Shown here piece by piece: positions 1 to 8,172 of a stretch of DNA of 25,090 bases. Position 1 is the first letter of the stretch. Every line of letters starts with the position of its first letter. A model generated the notes under the pieces. It had not been told where the DNA came from and ran no database searches. It saw only the letters and a list, made by a program, of their open reading frames with translations. The stretch lies in assembly GCA_001929475.1 (NCBI GenBank), contig LXFE01000478.1:1-25090 (forward strand), read 5' to 3'. The stretch is from Neolecta irregularis DAH-3. Taxonomy: Eukaryota; Ascomycota; Neolectomycetes; Neolectales; Neolectaceae. The position numbers were made by a program, and so were the translations under genes.

Positions 1-1229
1 TTCCATAGTAAACTTGAGCTTTCTCAAAGTCGGGAGAGACATGGATTCCAACTTCGTAGAAATAGCCCAATGCGAATTCAGCAGTCGCATTTCCCCTACC
101 GGCGGCCCGAAGCGCGTGGACAAATGCCAGCTCTTCGTTTTTTTCAAAGACGCCTTCAGAGCCGCAGAGATACCATTTGGACAGCGCCATATCCGCTTCC
201 ACCTCGCCTTTTCCGGTTAGCCTATCTCTTGCAAGAAAAAGTACCTCGGATTGCAGCGAGAGTGTAGTAATATAGAGAGACCGCAGGATCAAAAGGCTCG
301 TCGTAATTCCCGAATTCATAAATATTTCCCAGCTTCAACAGGGCGGGGCCGAAGCCGAGATTGGAGGCTTTTTCAAGCATTGTAACGGCGGCACGTATAT
401 CTTTGCGGAGAAACTCGTCTGGAATTTGAACTCCGGGAAGATCTTTAGCCAAGAGTAAGCCAAAGACGTAGCAACCTTTTTGGTCAGTCTTCGGAGGGAA
501 TAGAGGGACCTTGTGGAGCATCTTGATCTGCAGTTGTTGCAGCTACATGGAGTCTCGAGATACCTTTGGCGAAATCTTGTTTGTGTCCATGTTGGCCCAA
601 GATGGTCATCATTCCGAGTCTCTGGAGGGTCAAGAGGGCCAAGGAGAACGAGGGGGTGTACATAGTTTGCAGCGCAGTCGTTTTTTGACGCAGCTCTGTT
701 GTAAATTTGAATAGCTCTCCGCATATCGTCTGCTTTTTCGTACTATGAATCAGGAATAGATTTAGGAGAAGAGGACCTGCACGCCGAGACGATATTCTGC
801 CCTGGCGAACCCGGCTTGGGCGGCGCTCTTGTAGAGCTGGAAGGCAGCTTTGCGGTCCTGTGATTGACCAAACCTGCCGAATTCGAACCAGGTGGCCTTG
901 CAGTACAGTGCTCTTGGGGTGCCTTGATTAGCAAAGTGCTCGACGATGGCAACAGCTTCGGCCTCCATCGAGGCGTGAGAGGAAGCTGGGGTGTGAGCGG
1001 GATATGAGCGGGCAGCATGGGCGGTGACAACATCGACGTAGTCGAGGGCCTGGCAGGCCCATTGCAGGCGATGGTCGGGGGATTGGGAGGAGGAGTCGCG
1101 GTCTGCATGGAGACGGGCGAGGAGGGTGTCAAAGTCTGGCGGGAGGGCCTGCGGGGGATGATAGATGGCGGGGAGAGTACAAGGGAAGAATGAGAAGGTG
1201 CCTGTGCTGAGGGACCCGCACGAGGACAT
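1..1229 (-). CDS. Chitin synthase regulator, Skt5/Chs4 family, Sel1-repeat protein (3' end outside window)
   Basis: Skt5/Chs4 proteins are Sel1-repeat scaffolds that activate and localise class IV chitin synthase (Chs3 type) at the cell cortex. The ATG is at 1229. Reading frames join through four short introns: exons 1229-777, 742-662, 621-510, 475-245 and 207 to beyond 1. Introns are 34, 40, 34 and 37 nt, all GT-AG, the last with a CTAAC branch site. The joined protein shows family signatures in order: ALYCKATWFEFG, AEYRLG at the first junction, NYRLGMMTILGQHG across intron 2, APQGCYVFGLLLAKDLP across intron 3, and RGEVEADMALSKWYLCGSEG across intron 4. The N-terminus is short, without the long low-complexity region of many Chs4 proteins. 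The end, including any prenylation motif, is outside. Family is inferred from remembered motifs; membership in a wider Sel1 family remains possible. Base composition is much richer in G+C than genes to the right. Confidence 0.82.
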
Positions 1230-1358
1230 GGCGACGAGATTGCTGGTAGTGCTGTTGGAGTGTTAGCATTGATCAGTGATGGATGGTACGCAGGGCGGCG
1301 CTAGTACTGTGCTGGGACAGATGTGCTGGTGCTGGACAGTATAATCGGAGTGTACCCG

Positions 1359-1600
1359 GGTGTAGTGCTGGTGATGCAGCTGGACTGATAGGTGTAGTGC
1401 TGGTGATGCAGCTGGACTGATAGGTGTAGTGCTGGTGATGCAGCTGGACTACAGGTGTAATGCTGGTGATGCAGCTGGACTGACAGGTGTAGTGCTGGTG
1501 ATGCAGCTGGCCTGATAGGTGTAATACTGGAGGATGACACGGACCAGCAGGTGTAGTGCTGGAGGATGACCAGGACCGACAGGTGTAGTGCTGTCGGACT
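1359..1600. repeat. 32-bp minisatellite, about seven tandem copies
   Basis: Units start at 1359, 1391, 1423, 1454, 1486, 1518 and 1550, with a partial eighth from 1582. The unit begins GGTGTAGTGCTGGTGATGCA and is 32 bp long, except the third copy (31 bp). Copies 1 and 2 are identical; copies 6 and 7 diverge (GGAGGATGA replaces GGTGATGCA). The array lies about 130 bp upstream of the ATG of the skt5/chs4-like gene, so it sits in its promoter or leader. Long open frames run through it on both strands, but 32 is not a multiple of three, so these do not encode a repeated peptide. Confidence 0.92.
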
Positions 1601-1872
1601 GCCACAGTACTGCTGTCCTGCTGTACTGCTACTCGTCTCTTGTCGGAGTGCTGCAGCAGGATCGCAGGATCGCCGCAGGCAGGCTGTGGGCGTAGCAGAC
1701 AGCCAACAGGAATTGCCGCCAGTCGCCATACTGGAAATCCAGCAGGCTGCGTACTACCGGGGTGCAATCACACGCTGGCACATCCCGCGCGACCCTCCCG
1801 CGGACCCGCTCCTGATCTCCATTACACAGTATATCCGTACTATATTACCATACACCTGCACTATGCCCCGCC

Positions 1873-2568
1873 TTATCGCAGCACTATCGGCGAGCTGCCG
1901 CGCGACACGACCACGATCCCGTTCTCCAGCTCGCGCACCGTTTCGCCAAACCCCGGAATGCTCTGCAGCACCCCGTTGCTCGCCTCGCCTTCGCCCAGCA
2001 CCAGCTTTGCAAACTGGCTCGGCGGCATGGCAAACGGGTGCCGCATGTACCACTCCGCCAGCTCCTGCTCCAGCTTCTCCGCCGCATCCACCTGCCCCGT
2101 CTTGCGCAGCGTGCGCGCCCAGTGTGCCATGCCCCAGATCCCAGAGTTGGTTCCGCGCTCAAACCTCTCGAATCCGCGCGCAAAGTAGTCCAGGGCCTCC
2201 GTGTTCTTCTCGTTGGCAGAAAGCGAGACGGCCAGGATAATCTGCGGCAGCGGGTCGTCGATCCCGGCTTGCTGGTGCTCCAGCACCCACCGGCAATGTT
2301 CCTCCGCGTCTCCGATCCGCGAGGGCTCGCTGTAGCGCAGAAACAGTACCAGTTGCCAGTGCGCCCGGTCCAGATTCCCCAGCCGGATCTCCTCGCGGCG
2401 CCCCGGAGACGACAGTATCTCGGGCGGAATCCCTATTTCCGCCAGGCTGCCGTCCTGGTTTGCGTTGAGAACAGCGATCATCTCCTTCAGCACCTTTATT
2501 GCTGCGGGTCGAAGGCTATTCGGAACGAGATCAGGCTGGACTTGCAACACATTTGTCGTCGGTGGCAT
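1873..2568 (-). CDS. TPR-like helical-repeat protein, function unknown
   Basis: A single open frame of 231 residues begins MPPTTNVLQVQPDLVP and ends with TAA at 1873. I do not recognise a named family. The middle part (about residues 60-165) looks like helical TPR units: HWQLVLFLRYSEPSRIGDAEEHCRWV, then PQIILAVSLSANEKNTEALDYFARGF, then IWGMAHWARTLRKTGQVDAAEKLEQELAEW, each an amphipathic helix pair with A and L spacing typical of TPRs. No signal peptide or membrane segment is seen. The sequence is very G+C-rich (41 of 60 bases in 2101-2160), and the two opposite-strand open frames over it are composition shadows. A TATAAAA box lies about 85 bp upstream. Transcribed in the same direction as the skt5-like gene 640 bp downstream, but the two are unrelated in any way I can show. 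An unseen short 5' exon is possible. Confidence 0.65.
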   Translation of the reverse strand: MPPTTNVLQVQPDLVPNSLRPAAIKVLKEMIAVLNANQDGSLAEIGIPPEILSSPGRREEIRLGNLDRAHWQLVLFLRYSEPSRIGDAEEHCRWVLEHQQAGIDDPLPQIILAVSLSANEKNTEALDYFARGFERFERGTNSGIWGMAHWARTLRKTGQVDAAEKLEQELAEWYMRHPFAMPPSQFAKLVLGEGEASNGVLQSIPGFGETVRELENGIVVVSRGSSPIVLR

Positions 2569-2648
2569 CTACGAACGTTAAACTACGATTGTGCTCTGTA
2601 TCGGACGAGTCAAGTTGTCCAGATGCCCCGCCCCCGCCCCCCGACGCA

Positions 2649-2655
2649 TTTTATA
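2649..2655 (-). promoter_or_regulatory. TATA box of the TPR-like gene
   Basis: The minus strand reads TATAAAA, about 85 bp upstream of the ATG at 2568. Next to it, 2624-2645 is a C-rich block whose minus strand carries two GCGGGG matches to the CreA/Mig1 consensus SYGGRG. The C-rich block could equally be simple compositional bias. Confidence 0.4.
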
Positions 2656-3159
2656 CAAGATCCAAAGAACACTCTTGAAAAAACTTGATGACCTTCTAGT
2701 CTCCATTTGGTCCATATCACGGGGGTTTGCAGCTGCTAGTCTGAGAATCCAGCAGGATTTTCCTCGAGTCCGGAATTACCCTTCCTTCGCGGGCAAGCAA
2801 AGTCTCTCACGCTGCTTTGTTTGCCAATCCGCCGCCGCCTGTTTGTCTCAAACCCCGTTCTCGCCGCCTATCTCTTTGTATCTGCGTTCCCTTTCTCGAA
2901 AAAGAAAGCGCCCCCACCCCCGCATCTCTGTTCAATGTCTCACCTTCCAAAACCTGTCTCCTCGCAAGCATCTCCCCCGTTCTCGCGTCTTTCCCAACAG
3001 GTAGACTGTTTCCCAGCGTGCCCATTATCTCCGTTCTCCCTCTGCCAAAGACTAAAAAGCAGGTTCCCCTTCGCGAGAACAGGTATTTTTTTTAATCTCA
3101 CACATAGTGCCACATCTCACACCCCAAAGTCTAAACTTCAATTTCAGAATTCTCTCCAC

Positions 3160-3202
3160 ACGCGTTCTGTTTGATCTATCACCAAACAGCTCCAACACGC
3201 GT
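3160..3202. promoter_or_regulatory. Pair of ACGCGT (MluI cell-cycle box-like) motifs
   Basis: ACGCGT occurs at 3160-3165 and again at 3197-3202. In yeasts this hexamer is bound by the MBF cell-cycle factor. The nearest gene start is the TPR-like gene some 600 bp away, so a regulatory role is only a guess. Confidence 0.2.
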
Positions 3203-5014
3203 TTTTCAACTTCCCATCTGCCGCTTATTCTACCGGCAAAGATGTTCAGGTGATCTTCAAGCACCAACCCAGCCACATAATAAAGTTCCAAAGAGAATCA
3301 TATTAATAGAAACCATTGATTCCTGGTTGGCAAGTAATTCGTTCCCTGGGTTAGTCAGTTTCTTGACCCCCGTAACTTGATTCACCTTCCTAGATCCCGG
3401 ATCTAGAAGACCTTTGCTCACCTCCATTTGTCGGATTCCGTTTGACGTGAAAACTTGAATTCTTGCCGTCCATGTCGCGCTTGGCTTCACTATAATAGCC
3501 AAATATAACTATTGTGATACAAGGGGTGTGTGTTTCCATGAAAGGAGGACCCACCAGTCTCTACAAACGGCAGATTATCCCAGTCATTTTTTCATGGTTC
3601 TAGTAACAAGGGAAACTAAACATGAGGGTAGACCGACAGTAACTAATTGACATCGATTGACTCTTGATTTATAATACGTTCATGCATATCAGAGTACGTC
3701 CCAATGACAATTACCTCTCCGACCCCTCATCACATTTAGTTCCCCTGTTCTAGTCCCGTTGATCATTTATATTATTCTTTTACTAGTAAGCTAATTCAAG
3801 CCCCTAAACGCTTCTCTTCCTGGATTATTTAGATGATGGGTTATAACTATTCCTACATACATAACGACTAGGTAAAGCTAGTGTTTATGACGAGAGTACT
3901 CCACATGAATCAGCGACACGCACCACCGCAACCAAACCTTTGGACATAACCAAAGAGATCATGACGCAGAGCAACTAGCATCACTCCAGGCTAATTATGG
4001 GCAATCACAGGCGTCGCCACCAAGTACGTAAGTGGGGAGGCGGATTACAAATGGAGGTAGTTTGCAAATGCTTATTTATTATATTAGTAGCGTCTAGCTT
4101 GACTAGCAGACTCAACCTGATATTCAATCCAAGTAGTTTCTTTTACTCTAAATGATTACGCCTGCGCGACTATCAAACTTAAGTCCAAATAAGCACCAAA
4201 TCCAAGTTTTCGTGCAAAGAAAATCCCACGGTTCTCCTTTTTTCAAGTGCATTTGTCCCATCAAAAATAAGATTCTCCCAGGTATTAAAAGAACATTACT
4301 AGATTGATCCTTCCCCTTATTTATCTCCCGCAAGTGAAACTGCATATATCGCTGAATTCGAGCTTAGGGCCACAGTTTTGGGAATTGTTGCCGAAACTAT
4401 TTATATCCCTAAACTTGACCTTGAATTGTCTTTTGAGCAATCAGGAAATTTATATGATCGATAACGTGACTAGACAAAAGTATAAAAAGAAAATCACAAA
4501 GGTGGTCTGAGATTTTCATTAAAGGTAATACACGTGTAACAAGCAGGTTGTAATCCCAAAATTCTAACAAAATCTGGATCAAAAGAAAAAAAGGAATTCT
4601 TAGGTTCTTGGTTTGAATGGATAGAGTTTATCCAGCGCGTCCTATAACGGAAGCTACAGTGATACTTGTAGGAAACAAGTAGCCATATCACTTGTAGTGA
4701 GTGGCCAGATAGATAGATCAAAGAAGAACGACTCCTTTAACCTCTATACATGTTACCTGTAAATCATAGCTTCGTGCTAAACGTATTAGGTATAACGTAA
4801 TAGCTAGTGATGACCTGGCTAAAGTTCTTTAGAGCAGGCAGTTGAGAGATTCATTTTCTTTCATAGTAAAAGGGTTTTCTAGAAGGTAACAAAGTGAAAG
4901 CTTCATATATAAAGGTACAAGCACTCTATCAACAAACTCTTTGCATAAAGCCAACCTAGAACACCAGTGATATAACTCGCAGGATATCTTTTCTTCAAAA
5001 TCACCAGCAGCAAA

Positions 5015-6049
5015 CTAACTCCAATATCCTGGTAAAATAAAGGCAATCTTTTCTTTTGCTGCTTTTGAAATGAAGTCTGATTTCGTAGCAATTGAAAACT
5101 TCATTTGACCTTTGCGTTTCTCGCCTAGTCCTTTGGTCAGTCCCCGTTCACATTTAGCGAGCAAGAGAGCTAGAATTTTCATAGCATTCATGACATTTCC
5201 CGTCATCACAGCTGTGACCTCGTCAACTGTCACAATATCCTCTGAATCACGCCAACAATCATAATCGGTGGCCATACAGATCATGCCATAGGAAATTTCG
5301 GCCTCAAGAGCCAGTTTCGATTCAGGAAGACAGGACCTTGAACTCAGTGAGATCGAGATATAATGATCTTACATGTTGATGGCGTCTCCCCCCCAGCTTC
5401 GATAGAGATTGCTCTCTGCTCTAGTAGAGAAAGCAGGTCCCTCCATGCAAATCAAGGTTACCTCACGGCCCAAAGTTTTCTTGGAATGGATTTTCAACCC
5501 GTCAACTCTAACGCTGTCGATAACCTCTTCAACATCCGAACAGAATGGGTCGGCAAAGGAGACGTGAGAAATTAACCCATCTTCAAAGAAGGAACTCGGT
5601 CGAATTCCTTTAGTTCGGTCGATTACTTGAGTTGGAACAACGAAATCACCTGGCGAAATTTCTTCTTGCAACGAACCGACTGCGCTGAATGCCAAAATAA
5701 TTTTAACGCCGAGGGATTTGAGAGCAGCGATGTTTTCCCTATAAGGAACGGTGGACGGAGAGAACGTATGACCTGGCCCATGCCTGGCAAGGAAAGCAAT
5801 GGGTGTTCCTGACGCGGTCTTGGCGATTGTGATTGGCGATGAAGGTGATCCCCAAGGCTGAAGGTTAGTCAATGGATTTTGGAAGCAAGGTACAGTCGAA
5901 ATTTCTAATTTTGCGACTGGAGTAAGGGCATCGAACGAGTAAAAGCCTGAACCACCAATGACTGCAATTGGAACGGTATCTATTATATGACTCGGTAAAG
6001 GCTACTTTCTGAGAGAGAAACCTGTGAATGAGTTTGGGAGGTCAGTCAT
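5015..6049 (-). CDS. MEU1: S-methyl-5'-thioadenosine phosphorylase (MTAP, methionine salvage)
   Basis: This enzyme splits 5'-methylthioadenosine with phosphate into adenine and 5-methylthioribose-1-phosphate, the first step of methionine salvage in the cytosol. Exons are 6049-6022, 5979-5894, 5857-5373 and 5336-5015 (306 residues); introns are 42, 36 and 36 nt, all GT-AG, the second with TGACTAAC before CTTCAG. Signatures in order: VIGGSGFY (phosphate loop) near the start, ISTPWGSPSSPI across intron 2, FLARHGPGH, AFSAVGSLQEEI, DFVVPTQVIDRTKGIRP, CMEGPAFSTRAESNLYRSWG, INM across intron 3, and ATDYDCW. The length matches the family. The last about 60 residues are less conserved than usual, but the frame runs cleanly to its stop. 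It lies 258 bp downstream of the AlkB gene on the same strand. The gene symbol follows yeast usage. Confidence 0.93.
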
Positions 6050-6307
6050 TATCTGCTGTTGATGGCAAAGTGCGATTGAGGTTGAAAGAGAAATTATTTC
6101 GGTTGTAATCGGTTCAAAAAATTACTAGACTCAAAAACCTGACATTTCCTACTCGGGCAGAAAATCTGAATCTATGCCAGCAAAGATTGTCAAATGCGGG
6201 ACAAGGATGGTCTATGTATCACAATTAGGCCGAATGAAGACATTTAAATGTCAATCGTACGTCTATGAATGGTACTACCCATATTGAACCGACAATAGTT
6301 CATAGAT

Positions 6308-7410
6308 TTATACCTTTTCTTCGGGAGTCAGGACATTAAGCATTGCATCTTCATCAGCTTTCCATTCCATCGAAAGACTATATATCAGCTTCCTCATTAT
6401 TTTGAATACCTTACAATTCCCGCTGCCAATGTTGTACTGATTGTAATTTTCTGTTCCGCCTCTGACAATGGCCTTTCGAAACGTAATATTAATCCTTCCC
6501 TCAAACTTCAGCAAAATTCGAGCCAGAGAGAAGATACTCCTGCAAACTTTCGTTTAGGAATGGAATGTAGCCATCGTGCTTGGGTTGTACCTCGCATGAC
6601 GATCATGTCACCCGATACAAGATTTGTTTTCCATTTAACTGAACTGTCACCTTTGTGTTTCATTAAGCTATGTATAAAAATAGTTCAAGATAAGGAGGAT
6701 GTCATACAATTCACGGGATTCGCCCAATGTTAGACTTGCGATACATGGGTTCTTTCCAAGGAATTTTTCGTCGTCAGAATGATATGAAATGCTATCATCC
6801 CCATCTTTATAATAATTGAGTAGACAGAAATTGAATTTTTCGCCCGTGGCCTTTTCGACATACTGTAAATTAGCTCCTAAGCCAATATCGAGGACTTACT
6901 CTCTTCAGCCTGAGAAGGCATGAAGGGATAGGTCTTGGCGTGCATTTATACACCTTCAATATTTGGGTTGAATAAAACCTGGGATTTTCGACTATCGACC
7001 CATCACCGGCAAAGATTCCGGTATCATCGATCCCAAACACAGTGGTAAAGCGAGGTGTCTTTACAATTCGGTTATGCGCAGGATATTCTACCCGATACCT
7101 GTGATCAATGTCGATCCGAGAGAAAAGAAATTCACCAGGGCAGCTCATTTCTCAAAAATTCAAAAAGAGTGTGGGATGCTGATCGCTGAATGAAGGGTGT
7201 GAATGACAATATATCGAGGTCTTTAAGATTGTTTATCCTTTTGGATGCTGGCAAAATATGTGCATCGAGATTAAATGGAAGGGCAGAGATAGGGAATGGA
7301 TATGAGTCATGGGTGGATGGTGATTCCGAGCTTTGTTCTAGTAATGGAGATGACGATCTTTTGCATCTTTTTGATGGCAGAAGAAAGGCATCGAGTGTGC
7401 GTTTGGACAT
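6308..7410 (-). CDS. AlkB-family 2-oxoglutarate/Fe(II) DNA dioxygenase (ALKBH2/3-like)
   Basis: AlkB enzymes oxidatively remove methyl and etheno lesions from DNA bases. Exons are 7410-7136, 7098-6900, 6862-6708, 6667-6538 and 6505-6308 (318 residues); introns are 37, 37, 40 and 32 nt. The fourth intron is the least certain because another donor is possible, but the chosen one keeps GRINITFR intact. The Fe ligands are H186 and D188 (YHSDDE) and H244 (ARWLHSIPKR); the 2-oxoglutarate arginines are R257 and R263 (GRINITFR). TPRFTTVFG, KFNFC and LNYY also fit the family. The start MSKRTLDAFL contains a degenerate PCNA-binding motif, followed by basic SKRCKR, a likely nuclear signal. An upstream in-frame TTG at 7452 is not used as the start. 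The gene is divergent from a SNF2 translocase gene. Confidence 0.9.
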
Positions 7411-8172
7411 CTTCAGCGGTTGAATGTCGTCACCTTTACTTACCCACTTCAAATATCAGTGTTGTTTAGATAGATCTCAGTATTTACCGTTGTTCTGAAG
7501 AAGCAAACCACTATTTCTGTCTCGTAAATGTTCTCTGTCCACTAACCAAAGTAATCCACTCTTTCTACGATCGCCTTACATGTAGCTCTCTCTAAAATCG
7601 CGAAAATGATTGGGTCTTATTGCACAGGTCCTGCTCCTTAGGGATATTGATCTGACTGGTTTACCAAATTTGAAGTTTAATTTAAGAGATTTTATTGATC
7701 CAATTGTCTTTCAAAGTTTGAAAATCTACTGAGAGAAAGTGATCCTATACCTTTGAAATTCTTTAGCAAGTGGAAACCAACAGGTTCTTGAGCTTTAAAG
7801 ATAAAGATTGACAAAATGAAACTCTAGAAATGATTTTGTGCCTCTTTCAGTTTTCGCTCTTATCGGCTCAATCCAAAACTCAGACCACGCTTTGCGAGAA
7901 CCTTTTTAGGAAAGAAAAAAGGTTTTCGTCATTGTAAAAATAAGGGATCATCGAGGGAGCGGGATAGTGTATTTTGAAACCGAATGTTTTAACTGAATGC
8001 ACTGTAAAAATTGGCACACTTTGAACCATGTTAGTATCTTGAATATTGCTCAATCGTCGGTTGAATGAAATTGCCGCTGCAACTCAATCGTGCAGTCACG
8101 CCCCAACTTGGCGTAACCTTATCAGTTTTTTGGTGAACCACTTCACATCAACTAAACTTCGTAACAAGCGCT
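7411..8172. promoter_or_regulatory. Shared divergent promoter region of the AlkB and SNF2 genes
   Basis: This 762-bp interval separates the start codons of two oppositely transcribed repair-type genes and holds no gene of its own. It must carry both promoters. I found no clear shared motif or strong TATA box by eye. Confidence 0.5.

Larger units (their letters stand above)
2569..5014. other. Gene-free stretch with a composition boundary
   Basis: No open frame here has a recognisable domain or plausible splice partner. The left part (to about 3100) is G+C-rich to pyrimidine-rich; the right part becomes A+T-rich (23 of 60 G+C in 4081-4140). Two ACGCGT hexamers occur at 3160-3165 and 3197-3202. 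No terminal repeats, polyprotein motifs or tRNA were seen. It may hold untranslated regions, a decayed element or a noncoding transcript; nothing in the sequence decides. Confidence 0.6.

Noticed and set aside
1359-1600. CRISPR-like array
   Set aside because: The repeats are contiguous without spacers and the context is eukaryotic.
1273-1767. Minus-strand open frames with Ser/His-rich repeats
   Set aside because: They are translations of the 32-bp minisatellite, whose period is not a multiple of three.
1566-2240. 224-codon plus-strand open frame
   Set aside because: Very rich in Pro, Ala, Arg and Ser; starts inside the minisatellite and lies antisense to the better TPR-like frame. Looks like a G+C-rich shadow.
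2038-2688. 216-codon plus-strand open frame
   Set aside because: Antisense to the TPR-like gene, no domain, and runs through its TATA box.
4148-4721. Several short open frames in the gene-free stretch
   Set aside because: A+T-rich, no family resemblance, no plausible splice partners.
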